Source of the DNA: a virus
DNA: 28,997 bases
Virus record (IMG/VR): IMGVR_UViG_3300031772_000205
Span: 1-28,997 of that record
Strand: one strand, 5' to 3'
In this document: piece after piece, positions 16,776 through 23,252 of the stretch
Numbering within the stretch: position 1 is the stretch's first letter
Layout of the letters: each line of letters begins with the position of its first letter
Made by a program: the position numbers and the translations under genes
Notes under the pieces: generated by a model
The model's database searches: none
What the model was told of the DNA's origin: nothing
The model's input: the letters and a program-made list of their open reading frames with translations, nothing else

Positions 16776-17046
16776 TGGTGTTGCTCCTTGAAGAGGGGCC
16801 CGCACCATGCAGGGCCCAAAGTTGCTCGTCGGTCAAGTTAAGGTTCTTCTGAATCCTGAGCCAAACTTCACGTCGCCCTTCGGCGACACAGTGAGCCCGT
16901 TCGTTGGAATTGAAGGTCGTTTCCGTAGCCCGGCAGAACCGGGCCAAGTCTTCGAGAACTTCCTGGCCCATCGGATTCAGAAAGGTTTTGCAGTAGACGT
17001 TTCGGCGCCTGCTGATAAAATCTCGGACCGCTTCTATGGGGGTCAT
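16768..17046 (-). CDS. Bbp19-family small phage protein
   Basis: This 92-residue helical protein carries a pattern conserved in the family named after BPP-1 Bbp19: FLNPMGQEVLEDLARFCRA, then FNSNERAHCVAEGRREVWLRIQ and LNLTDEQL. Members lie directly downstream of the portal gene in podophages. Its molecular role is unknown to me; a head-assembly or packaging accessory is plausible. It starts at ATG 17046, overlapping the portal stop as ATGA, and overlaps the scaffold start by eight bases, so the three genes are coupled. Confidence 0.8.
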   Translation of the reverse strand: MTPIEAVRDFISRRRNVYCKTFLNPMGQEVLEDLARFCRATETTFNSNERAHCVAEGRREVWLRIQKNLNLTDEQLWALHGAGPSSRSNTND

Positions 17047-18734
17047 ACCGGCTGCCCCATCGACTGGTTGGTGCCTTCAGGCGAAGCCGCCTTCATCATC
17101 TGGGCCATGCCGGGCAATGCCTGGGTGATCTGGGCAGTAGCCGTTTCAGCTTCGCGGCCCTTGCGGCGTGCGTCCACCGTCTCAGCATCCCGCAGGAACC
17201 GGAACGGAACTGCGTTGATGTCGGCCAGTTCGGGGATGATGGTATCCACGTCGAACCAATCCATCGCGCTGGGGTCCTGGGTCTGGGCGGCCATCTCGGC
17301 GGCCCATTGCATGGTGCGCATGGTTCCCGCAGCTTCCTCGGCCCGCATGGCGCGGTTCAAGGGCGCGTCGTATTCCACGTCATACTGAGCCCCGGCATCG
17401 ATGAGGATCTGAGGCGGGGGCGGGATCAAACCCTGGAACATGAGCAAGTCAAACTCACGTTCGATCATGGGGCCCAGGGCTTCAGCCTGGAACCGCCCCA
17501 TGGTGGGCGAGAGCAGGGCGCCCTTCTCGCGGGCCCGTTCCAAAACTTCCGTGGCCGTCATCTGAGGCGTCTCGACTAAGATCTGGAACAACGTCACCAG
17601 GAAGGCATCGTTGATGACCTGACGCTCATCGTCCATCATGTCCTTGCCGATGGCCAGGTTCCCCACAGGCAGCGCATGCACCAAGGCGCGGCCATCCGAG
17701 TTAACCCCGCCATAGTTCATCGCGCCCGGCTTCATGCTGAAGCCATCCAGGATGCCGTCATCATGCGCCAGCAAGACGGGGTCAACCGCACGGTGGCCCT
17801 GCTTCAGCATGGTCTTCTTCTCTTCGTTCAAGACGTTGATGGAAGGCAGCACGTTCATGGCAGGGGATCGGCCAAACAGTTCGCCGGGTGCTGTGAGATA
17901 CCGAGCAATGCTGTAGGGCATGCACCGATAGGCGCCCGTGCCGAGCAGGACTCGGCCTTCCTTGAGAATGTAATGGGACGAAAAGCGCTTGCCCTTCGAA
18001 TCCAACCGCCCCGGTTCAAACTCGCGGTTGGGACGAACGCAATGGATAATGGTTTCTTCCTGTTCGGCGTTCACGTCGAGCTTGGCCTGCATGCCTTCGG
18101 GCATCTTGTCTCGGCCCCACTTCTGAGCGATCTGCCGAAGCGTCATCTTGAAACGGCGGAACACTTTATCGGTCTGCCCCTGGTGGTTCACCCCGAAGAA
18201 CAGTTCCCCAAGGTGGACCTGCCGATACCGCAGCCCCTTCGCCGATGGTCGGGTGGGATCGGTGTAGGCATCCACGAACATGCAGCTTGTGCCGAACGCA
18301 CCAATGGAAACGTAGTTGTCGTGAATGTTCGCCTGGAATCCCGAGTGTGGGCTGTAGCGGTAATGGAACAGGGCATCGCTCACCGTATCGAACCACGCCA
18401 TGGTCGCCCGGTCTTTCTTGAGCACGGAATCAGTGGGCCGCATCCGGTGCCACCGGCTATTCGCCGGAGTCAACATGGATTCCATCGCCGCCGCGAACTT
18501 CCACAAGGCAGCATTCGCCGTCACGTCATACTGCTCTTGACTGCGCTTCTGCCCCGGCGTTTGGTTTCCCTGGCTGAAGAACGTGGTGGAGTAGTACGGC
18601 AGCACCTTCAGCGCCACTTCCTCCCAGTGATTCTCCCAAATGCCCCGGTGCTGGGAGGCGTTGGAGAATTCCCGCAGGATATCGCCCACCAATTCTTCGG
18701 AAGCTGTGCTCTTGGGGTCCAAGGTCGTTTCCAT
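17043..18734 (-). CDS. Portal protein (head-to-tail connecting protein)
   Basis: The 563-residue protein matches the T7-type head-to-tail connector family in length and pattern. It has an early WEEVALKVLPYYSTTFF-like block preceded by HRGIWENHWE, then LWKFAAAMESMLTP and WHRMRPTD. The central part has GRSPAMNVLPSINVLNEEKK, followed by TEVLERAREKGALLSPTMGR. Twelve copies are expected to form the ring at the packaging vertex through which terminase drives DNA. A weak GGGG site lies before ATG 18734, which is one base after the stop of the previous gene. The end overlaps the Bbp19-like start. Confidence 0.93.
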   Translation of the reverse strand: METTLDPKSTASEELVGDILREFSNASQHRGIWENHWEEVALKVLPYYSTTFFSQGNQTPGQKRSQEQYDVTANAALWKFAAAMESMLTPANSRWHRMRPTDSVLKKDRATMAWFDTVSDALFHYRYSPHSGFQANIHDNYVSIGAFGTSCMFVDAYTDPTRPSAKGLRYRQVHLGELFFGVNHQGQTDKVFRRFKMTLRQIAQKWGRDKMPEGMQAKLDVNAEQEETIIHCVRPNREFEPGRLDSKGKRFSSHYILKEGRVLLGTGAYRCMPYSIARYLTAPGELFGRSPAMNVLPSINVLNEEKKTMLKQGHRAVDPVLLAHDDGILDGFSMKPGAMNYGGVNSDGRALVHALPVGNLAIGKDMMDDERQVINDAFLVTLFQILVETPQMTATEVLERAREKGALLSPTMGRFQAEALGPMIEREFDLLMFQGLIPPPPQILIDAGAQYDVEYDAPLNRAMRAEEAAGTMRTMQWAAEMAAQTQDPSAMDWFDVDTIIPELADINAVPFRFLRDAETVDARRKGREAETATAQITQALPGMAQMMKAASPEGTNQSMGQPV

Positions 18735-18735
18735 G

Positions 18736-19128
18736 TTATTGCCCCAAGAGATACTTCGATGTGCTGTCGTTTCCAGCTAGCAGCGGCTGCGCAGGCTTCG
18801 CCACGGATTGAGCGTTCGCCGGGCTGGCCATCTGGCCTGGAGCGTAAACATACTGCCCCATGTCGGGCGCGGCCTTCACTTCGTAGCCGTAGAGCCCCAT
18901 CTTCAAACCCACGGGGTCGTAGGCATAGCGCCCAGCCTTGCCACCATACACGCCGGTCATCTGGCCCAGCGGATCCCACTTGCTTACTTCAGTTCTATAT
19001 TTGCTATCGCCATAGAAGTTAAGCGCAGTCCCAGCCGGATCGAACCGGGAGATGCCATCCTTCCAGCCGCTGATTCCACCGAACTGTGCCTTGTTCAGAT
19101 CCTTGCCAGCTTGAATCAATGCGCTCAC
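18736..19128 (-). CDS. Small head-region protein with C-terminal TSKxLLG tail
   Basis: The 130-residue protein is rich in Gly, Tyr and Trp, with repeated short units: FDPAGTALNFYGDSKYR, WDPLGQMTGVYGGKAG, YDPVGLKMGLYGYEVK. Each is a DP-G turn followed by YG about ten residues later, so it probably forms three similar structural repeats. The C-terminus STSKYLLGQ resembles the end of the neighbouring 69-residue protein (TSKVLLGR). The start is GTG 19128, supported by GGGGAGG within the previous gene's last codons. It sits between terminase and portal genes, so a head or packaging accessory is plausible. No named family is recognised. Confidence 0.68.
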   Translation of the reverse strand: MSALIQAGKDLNKAQFGGISGWKDGISRFDPAGTALNFYGDSKYRTEVSKWDPLGQMTGVYGGKAGRYAYDPVGLKMGLYGYEVKAAPDMGQYVYAPGQMASPANAQSVAKPAQPLLAGNDSTSKYLLGQ

Positions 19129-19130
19129 GG

Positions 19131-19340
19131 CTACCTCCCCAAGAGCACTTTCGATGTCGGGCTTGCCTTGGTGTTCACGCCTGCCCCGCCCGTAAGCATG
19201 GTGGACGTTCGGCCACGGCCCACACGTTCGGCCATCTGCCGTGCTGCGATGTCAGATTCCATCTGGCTACTGGCTACCGTAGGCGCCGGAGGCGGGGTGG
19301 ATGGTGCCTGCACTGTCGGCTTTTGGAACATACTACCCAT
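19131..19340 (-). CDS. Small conserved podophage protein between terminase and portal
   Basis: This 69-residue protein has a Pro/Ala-rich N-terminus (PSTPPPAPTV), a helical middle (MESDIAARQMAERVGRG), then RTSTMLTGGAG and a C-terminal TSKVLLGR. The R-TS-ML-TGG plus LLG pattern is common in small proteins placed between terminase and portal genes in podophages; function is unknown to me. GGGAGG precedes ATG 19340. The last codons GGG AGG TAG carry the ribosome-binding site of the next gene. Confidence 0.7.
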   Translation of the reverse strand: MGSMFQKPTVQAPSTPPPAPTVASSQMESDIAARQMAERVGRGRTSTMLTGGAGVNTKASPTSKVLLGR

Positions 19341-19378
19341 GGCTAGCCTCCCGCTTGAAGCCTAACACATTGAAGGCT

Positions 19379-20938
19379 CTAGGAAAACATGGCGTAATCC
19401 ACGTCTTTCGCAACCCTGGCATTTCCGGTCCACGTCCTGGAAGTCCTAGCGTCGTTCCGCGCCACCGGCTGAGCGAACGTCATGGCCAGCGCATCCGCCG
19501 AATCCGGTGATGCCATGCCCCGCTTGTCTCGCATATGTTCCTTACTTTCCAACACAATCTTGTTCGTCACCGGATGGTAATCGTATTCCGGACCCACCAG
19601 GTCAGACCGAAGATCCGAGTCGCTAGGCACGGCCCCGAGTGCCAACCACTCCTTCATGAGCCCCCAGATTTCAGCGCGCTTATTCAGGTATTTGTTTCCA
19701 TCGTTGGGACTTCCACCGGCCTGAACCTCGATCACCCGGAACTTCCAGGACTTGAGCATGTCCACCACGCCACCGCCCACACCGTTGCCGTCCACGAAGA
19801 TCGCGTCAACCTTGTGCTTCTGGGCAGCCTCGGCCACCATGTTCGCCACCTTTACGGTGTCATCACATTGGACTTTGATCCACGGGATCGTCCGTGCGTC
19901 GCGGCCCTTGCGAAATGCCAGCACCGTTTTATCCCGACCGCCACGCGCCACGTCCACCCCCAGGAGCAGAGGCGCACCTGGGTCGGCGCCCACTTCCCGG
20001 GCCACTGCGTCAGCAACCACTGAGTTTGAAATGAACTGCTTCGTGGCCTGGTTCGGGAACTTCCCGTAAACTTCCACCCTCGCTTCATCCGAATCCTCCC
20101 CGAACTCCTTGATGATTGCTTTGGCTTCATCCAGCGACACGCCTTCCACGTCGCGGATATCGATCTGAAGGGGCCGCCACTGATCCCGATTCTTGTGGAA
20201 GCACTCGAAGAATGCCCCATCGTTCCGACGTGGATTGGAGAACGCCAACCAAAAACGATTCTCGGTCTGCTCGGTGAACACGCCACGGGCCACAGTCCAA
20301 ATCTTTTCGGGGATACCCGACGCTTCGTCAAAGAGATAGCACTCGCCCTTGACGTTGTGGGCACCCGCGAATGCATCCGGATTCTCTTCGCTCCAAAGCT
20401 GGGCCGCGATATACCAGTATTGCGGATCCACCTTCAACTCGTCGCGCACCTTCTCGCTCAACCACTTGGCCGGAACGATGCTCGTGGCGTTGATGTCGAA
20501 CCAATGGGAGTTGATCGCCAGGGTGATCCACTTGCTGATTTCGGGAAACGTCTTGGTCTTAAGCTGCGGTTCGCCATTGGCGGCCACCCAGACGCTGGAG
20601 CCGATGCGCGTGGACACGGCCCAGTGGGATATCCACCCGAAGAACGCCGACTTGCCTGGACCGCGCCCGCTGGAGATGGCCTTCTTGAACATCTCGGGGA
20701 ACTCGCCGTTGATATGCTTGTGCCGCTGCGCATCCTTCAGATACGCCGACATCTCGTTAAGAACATCCTTCTGCCACTGCCGTGGCCCGTGGACGTGCTC
20801 CAGAGGCGTGCCTTCCTTACCCCAGGGGTAAACGAACATCACGAACTTGAGAAGATCGTCGGCCAACTCTGGCGACCACAAGTGGGCCATTAGGTCCTGC
20901 TCACCTTGGGCTGTGTAAACCGGTTGCGATGCCGCCAT
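19379..20938 (-). CDS. terL: Terminase large subunit (packaging ATPase/nuclease)
   Basis: The 519-residue protein has both terminase domains. The ATPase has a Walker A SGRGPGKSA (about 90-98) and Walker B YLFDE (201-205). The nuclease domain has LLGVDVARGG (Asp 329), FVDGNGVGG (Asp 383) and SPDSADALAM (Asp 479, Asp 482), the expected RNase H-fold acidic residues. It is expected to cut concatemers and pump DNA through the portal. ATG 20938 has no clear ribosome-binding site. Met 17 (20890, MAHLWSPEL) has AGGA five bases upstream, and family members often begin near this point, so the true start may be 20890. Confidence 0.95.
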   Translation of the reverse strand: MAASQPVYTAQGEQDLMAHLWSPELADDLLKFVMFVYPWGKEGTPLEHVHGPRQWQKDVLNEMSAYLKDAQRHKHINGEFPEMFKKAISSGRGPGKSAFFGWISHWAVSTRIGSSVWVAANGEPQLKTKTFPEISKWITLAINSHWFDINATSIVPAKWLSEKVRDELKVDPQYWYIAAQLWSEENPDAFAGAHNVKGECYLFDEASGIPEKIWTVARGVFTEQTENRFWLAFSNPRRNDGAFFECFHKNRDQWRPLQIDIRDVEGVSLDEAKAIIKEFGEDSDEARVEVYGKFPNQATKQFISNSVVADAVAREVGADPGAPLLLGVDVARGGRDKTVLAFRKGRDARTIPWIKVQCDDTVKVANMVAEAAQKHKVDAIFVDGNGVGGGVVDMLKSWKFRVIEVQAGGSPNDGNKYLNKRAEIWGLMKEWLALGAVPSDSDLRSDLVGPEYDYHPVTNKIVLESKEHMRDKRGMASPDSADALAMTFAQPVARNDARTSRTWTGNARVAKDVDYAMFS

Positions 20939-21002
20939 GGGTGAAGTATAGCCTTTCGAATGATTTTTGTTTTAGTTATAAATAAAAAATTTTTAGGTTT
21001 GA

Positions 21003-21157
21003 AGGATGCAAAGTTTGTCGGAGCTAGGTCCCGCTATGGCGATAGCGCACGATTTCTCACCCCCACCCCCACCCCCACCCCCCTGCGATAATTTAGGCAC
21101 CCCCCACCCCCCTCTGCATATTTCCGGGTCCATTCTCAACTGGATACTTTGCATCCT
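21003..21157. repeat. 12-bp inverted repeat flanking the G-tract region
   Basis: AGGATGCAAAGT at 21003-21014 and its perfect reverse complement ACTTTGCATCCT at 21146-21157 flank the C/G-tract block. Nearby, TGGATACTTTGCA (21141-21153) and TGGATACATTGCA (21171-21183) are direct repeats with one mismatch, and a further ATTGCA lies at 21161-21166. The set resembles protein-binding iterons in both orientations. The repeats are seen directly; binding is inferred. Confidence 0.75.
21060..21112 (-). promoter_or_regulatory. G-quadruplex-type G-tracts on the leftward strand
   Basis: The plus strand has C-tracts of 5, 5, 5 and 6 separated by single A (21060-21083), then two tracts of 6 separated by A (21100-21112). 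The leftward strand and its transcript therefore carry six runs of five or six G with one-base loops in the first four, an ideal quadruplex pattern. It could impede transcription, mark a packaging cut or regulate the terL message. Confidence 0.7.
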
Positions 21158-21255
21158 GACATTGCATACATGGATACATTGCAAAGAGGCATCTTACATT
21201 GAGACGTAGGGTTACATAATAACTATTAACACAAATCCGTTATTCATATCTTAAT

Positions 21256-21756
21256 CTAAGTAAAGATATCCTCGACCTTATCATCCAGCACCACTTCAGC
21301 ATCCTCGAACATGGGCACACTGAGAGCAGGCATCGATGCGCGGGACCTGGCCTGCGTCAGTGCGTCAGTGATGGAGATGGCCGTGGATACGTTCAGGTCC
21401 ACGCGATCGCCGTAGACTCGCTGATTGTATTTCGATGCAGCCCAACGCCTAATATCGGCCATGTTGCGGCCACGCTGCGGGTCAATGTCCGGATTGTCTA
21501 CGGCTGATATGGCTTCATCAACCAAAACATCGGCTTGCATCTCACGAGCACGGCTATAAGAAACTGACAATTCTTTACTACTTGAGACGGCCACATGGAA
21601 AGCGTGCAACGTGCATCCCGCCTGAGCGCACGCTTTACGCAAGGTCAAGCCTTCCATGATCCCAGCAACTACTCTCCGCCCAGCTTCCATTTGTGCAGCT
21701 TGCCTGGCATCGGCTAAGGCTGGATTCCGGGATTTACTCAGAGTTGCCAAGTCCAT
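21256..21756 (-). CDS. terS: Terminase small subunit
   Basis: The 166-residue protein has an N-terminal helix-turn-helix-like segment (VVAGIMEGLTLRKACAQAG, then LHAFHVAVSSS) and a following helical region. The motif WAASKYNQRVYGDRVDLNV (residues about 105-123) is typical of Sf6-type small terminases. It is expected to recognise the packaging site and hand DNA to TerL. AGGAG lies eight bases before ATG 21756. It is the first leftward gene after the divergent control region, but terL starts only 317 bases later, with an unusual non-coding gap between. Confidence 0.9.
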   Translation of the reverse strand: MDLATLSKSRNPALADARQAAQMEAGRRVVAGIMEGLTLRKACAQAGCTLHAFHVAVSSSKELSVSYSRAREMQADVLVDEAISAVDNPDIDPQRGRNMADIRRWAASKYNQRVYGDRVDLNVSTAISITDALTQARSRASMPALSVPMFEDAEVVLDDKVEDIFT

Positions 21757-21905
21757 CTTTCACGCTCCTGCACAAAAATATCCTTATTTTTCAACGTTTT
21801 CCACCGGTGTGACCAAAGTCACACAACTTTTTGTAGCGAAGTCCGCTACACGCCCCATACTTGAATCACTGGCGGATGGCCGCCCTCATTGCCTCGGAGG
21901 CACAA
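21757..21905. promoter_or_regulatory. Divergent control region between late-left and early-right blocks
   Basis: Both transcription blocks begin here. It contains an AT-rich part next to terS (21774-21791), a CRP-type palindrome (21807-21824), a second 7-bp hairpin TGTAGCG-AAGTC-CGCTACA (21832-21850), and a GC hairpin GGCGG-ATGG-CCGCC (21871-21884). Promoters for both directions are expected, but I find only weak matches: for the rightward side CATACT at 21856-21861 as a possible -10 box. Assignment as control region is from gene layout. Confidence 0.7.
21807..21824. promoter_or_regulatory. Perfect CRP/Clp-type operator (TGTGA-N6-TCACA)
   Basis: The sequence GTGTGACCAAAGTCACAC contains TGTGA (21808-21812), six bases, and TCACA (21819-21823), which is the exact consensus core of the cAMP receptor protein site; Clp in Xanthomonadaceae reads the same core. 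It is also a 7-bp hairpin followed by AACTTTTT, so an intrinsic terminator on the plus strand is an alternative, though no gene upstream needs one. Confidence 0.6.
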
Positions 21906-22019
21906 ATGAATCTAGAGCTTATCCTCTCACCTTGCGAACTTGAAGATCTGGGCTACCGGCTCGAAACACTCGCCGAACTCCAGAGCCTGCTCTGCGAAAC
22001 TTTTCAGGCATCCTTCTAA
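21906..22019 (+). CDS. Small leucine-rich acidic peptide, first early gene
   Basis: A 37-residue frame starts at ATG 21906 with GGAGG five bases upstream (CTCGGAGGCACAA). The sequence is Leu- and Glu-rich, with MNLELILSPCELEDLGYRLE leading into a second helix (TLAELQSLLCETFQ). It probably folds as a helical hairpin. The stop overlaps the frame that contains the next gene. As the first rightward gene it is probably expressed earliest; small acidic first genes in phages are often host-modifying factors, but nothing specific is recognisable. Confidence 0.62.
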   Translation: MNLELILSPCELEDLGYRLETLAELQSLLCETFQASF

Positions 22020-22036
22020 TGCCAACAGGAGATGAG

Positions 22037-22261
22037 ATGGCCAAGCGAATCAACGTTGAATGCAAGGGTCACTACGACACCAACGCAACAGCCACAATCA
22101 AAGCTGAGGTGCTTCCGACTGGATACGCATTCATTTCCGAAAGGCAGTATCGGGACGCGGTGAATCGTGCGGGACTGGTGAGCGGTGACTACCTCGTGTT
22201 CTCTCCGCTCAGCGATGATACATGGTCCACCACCGATGACGGCTGGATGACGGTCATCTAA
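22037..22261 (+). CDS. Small early protein, unknown
   Basis: I choose ATG 22037 (MAKRINVEC) because AGGAG lies five bases upstream; an ATG at 22019 overlaps the previous stop but has no site. The 74-residue product has strands such as ATATIKAEVLPTGYAFIS, a helix (RQYRDAVNRAGL) and the end GWMTVI. It reads as a small alpha-beta domain. No family is recognised. Its stop shares one base with the tiny membrane peptide that follows, so translation of the pair is probably coupled. Confidence 0.62.
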   Translation: MAKRINVECKGHYDTNATATIKAEVLPTGYAFISERQYRDAVNRAGLVSGDYLVFSPLSDDTWSTTDDGWMTVI

Positions 22262-22326
22262 TGCGACGCTGGCTACTGCTCGGCTTCATCGTCTCCGGAT
22301 TCATAACCTTCCTCTCTTGTCTTTAG
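22261..22326 (+). CDS. Tiny membrane peptide (21 residues)
   Basis: ATG 22261 overlaps the stop of the previous gene by one base (TAATG). The predicted peptide starts MRRWLLLGFIVSGF and ends FLSCL, that is two Arg followed by a single hydrophobic segment and a Cys near the end. Its stop lies within the ribosome-binding site of the next gene (TAGGAG). A membrane peptide is a reasonable reading; a leader that couples translation of the two neighbours is an alternative. Confidence 0.45.
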   Translation: MRRWLLLGFIVSGFITFLSCL

Positions 22327-22334
22327 GAGCTAAC

Positions 22335-22577
22335 ATGCAATTTACATTCGAACTCACTGACACGTTCGGCGGAGAAGCAAACTATTCGTGGGTTAAGCGC
22401 CACGCCCACCAGACCAAAAACGAAAACCCCTCAGACCTTTCACTAGTTAGGGCCGCCAAAGCCTGGGCGGGATGGCAGGAGATACAATGCACCATCGAGA
22501 CTTGGGGAGAAACCATCGCCATTCACCCGGCTGGAATGTGCTTGGTGCTGTTCGTAGCGCCCTCGGACCAAGTGTAG
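22335..22577 (+). CDS. Small early protein, unknown
   Basis: The 80-residue protein starts at ATG 22335, with AGGAG placed five bases upstream (AGGAGCTAACATG). It contains FTFELTDTFGGEANYSWVKR at the N-terminus, a helix (SLVRAAKAWAGW) and a C-terminal strand (GMCLVLFVAP). It is the last gene before the 323-base repeat-rich gap. No family is recognised. Composition is like its neighbours, with no sign of recent transfer. Confidence 0.65.
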   Translation: MQFTFELTDTFGGEANYSWVKRHAHQTKNENPSDLSLVRAAKAWAGWQEIQCTIETWGETIAIHPAGMCLVLFVAPSDQV

Positions 22578-22643
22578 GCTGTTCCCCCTGTTCCCCCATC
22601 CTCTCACCATCGCAGAACAAAAAATCCTTATACAGTATATACA

Positions 22644-22694
22644 ATGTACCTATATATCTTACTTTTCTTAGATTAAAAAGATATATAGGTACAT
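22644..22694. repeat. 17-bp perfect inverted repeat
   Basis: The left arm at 22644-22660 (ATGTACCTATATATCTT) and the right arm at 22678-22694 are exact reverse complements with a 17-base spacer. The arms are AT-rich, and no U-run follows on either side, so an ordinary intrinsic terminator is unlikely. It could extrude as a cruciform, bind a dimeric regulator, or form a long RNA hairpin. Confidence 0.9.
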
Positions 22695-22780
22695 ACACTC
22701 AAAAACACCCACCGGAAAAACATATATTTTCCCCCCGTGGTTTTCCCGCCCTCACGTTTCCCCGGCGGAGTTCAAAACCA

Positions 22781-22869
22781 CTAAGAATACTAAGAACGTA
22801 AGAACATGCTACTCTCGCTAAGCGCATATCGTTCCCCGTGGCCTAGAACAACATAGAACACACGGAACA
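22781..22869 (+). repeat. Iteron-like short repeats
   Basis: TAAGAA occurs at 22782, 22791 and 22799 (spacing 9 and 8), and TAGAACA at 22844 and 22854 followed by GGAACA at 22864 (spacing 10). Regular spacing near one helical turn fits cooperative protein binding. The repeats lie within 110 bases of the start of the next gene. Confidence 0.6.
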
Positions 22870-22900
22870 AAACCCCTCAAAACAACTCTCAGGAGCTAAA

Positions 22901-23182
22901 ATGTTGCGAACTACCCAAAAAGAACTCGAAGCCTTGGTCGCCCAGATTAATGATTTTCACGGCTTCGAAGGTAAAAAAGTCTGGAATACTGTGGACGGGA
23001 AAAATTTTTCCACCGTCGGAATGTTCACCCTTTACTACGCCTATGGCGCGGTTAGCCTGCATCGCATCGCCAACCAAGGCGGAGGGGTCTCTGAGATTAT
23101 CCCGCTATCGACCAAGCGCGAACTGGCAGGAAGGCTCCGATCCCTGTACCAAGGCTTAGCCATGGTGCGCACCACTGAATGA
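22901..23182 (+). CDS. Conserved small phage protein, unknown
   Basis: The 93-residue protein starts at ATG 22901 with AGGAG five bases upstream (AGGAGCTAAAATG). It has a helix (TQKELEALVAQINDFHGF), an aromatic beta region (FTLYYAYGAVSLHRIANQGGG) and a C-terminal helix (TKRELAGRLRSLYQGL). The pattern AYG-VSLHRI-N-GGG seems familiar from small phage and prophage proteins of unknown function. It is the first gene after the candidate origin region and is followed by a repeated GGCGCC hairpin. Confidence 0.7.
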   Translation: MLRTTQKELEALVAQINDFHGFEGKKVWNTVDGKNFSTVGMFTLYYAYGAVSLHRIANQGGGVSEIIPLSTKRELAGRLRSLYQGLAMVRTTE

Positions 23183-23187
23183 TCCCT

Positions 23188-23220
23188 ATCCTTTGGCGCC
23201 TACGCGGCGCCTAAGCATGG
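23188..23220 (+). repeat. Intergenic GGCGCC hairpin element, copy 1
   Basis: ATCCTTTGGCGCC, a 5-base loop, and GGCGCCTAAGCATGG form a GC hairpin six bases after the stop of the 93-residue gene. A second hairpin ATGGGA-ATTG-TCCCAT follows (23217-23232). The same element recurs at 24043-24074. No U-run follows, so it is not a typical terminator; it may be a processing or control site. Confidence 0.75.
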
Positions 23221-23252
23221 GAATTGTCCCATCTCTCCCAATGGAGCCCGAT

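Larger units (their letters stand above)
20939..21255. other. Non-coding gap between terS and terL with G-tracts and repeats
   Basis: No convincing gene is present in these 317 bases. From left to right they hold an AT-rich stretch (about 20957-21000), a 6-bp hairpin CGCTAT-GGCG-ATAGCG (21032-21047), six C-tracts (G-tracts on the transcribed strand, 21060-21112), and repeated TTGCA elements (21146-21187). A 12-bp inverted repeat links its two sides (21003-21014 and 21146-21157). Terminase genes normally abut, so the gap is unusual; a packaging site, regulatory site or origin could lie here. Confidence 0.7.
22578..22900. other. Repeat-rich non-coding region, candidate replication origin
   Basis: This 323-base gap has no supported gene. 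It holds a 17-bp perfect inverted repeat (22644-22694) in strongly AT-rich DNA, then C-rich pyrimidine tracts (22730-22767), then two groups of short repeats (22781-22805 and 22844-22869). AT-rich DNA, a long palindrome and iterons together resemble a phage replication origin or a major control site, unlike the compact DNA around it. Function is inferred. Confidence 0.55.

Noticed and set aside
15948-16841. A 297-residue plus-strand frame opposite the scaffold gene
   Set aside because: Antisense to the scaffold and Bbp19-like genes; no recognisable domain.
17676-19022. A 448-residue open frame on the plus strand
   Set aside because: It is antisense to the clearly recognisable portal gene and the small gene before it, lacks a good ribosome-binding site, and has a low-complexity Arg/His composition. 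It is a shadow of codon usage.
20993-21209. Two short open frames across the G/C-tract region
   Set aside because: They translate the low-complexity tract (polyPro or polyGly) and have no ribosome-binding site.
21807-21831. Intrinsic terminator reading of the CRP-type palindrome
   Set aside because: The stem of 7 bp plus T-run is possible, but no rightward gene precedes it. The exact operator core makes the regulatory reading more likely; kept only as an alternative.
22781-22850. A 16-codon frame starting at ATG 22806
   Set aside because: No ribosome-binding site, lies within the iteron-like repeats and has no coding features.
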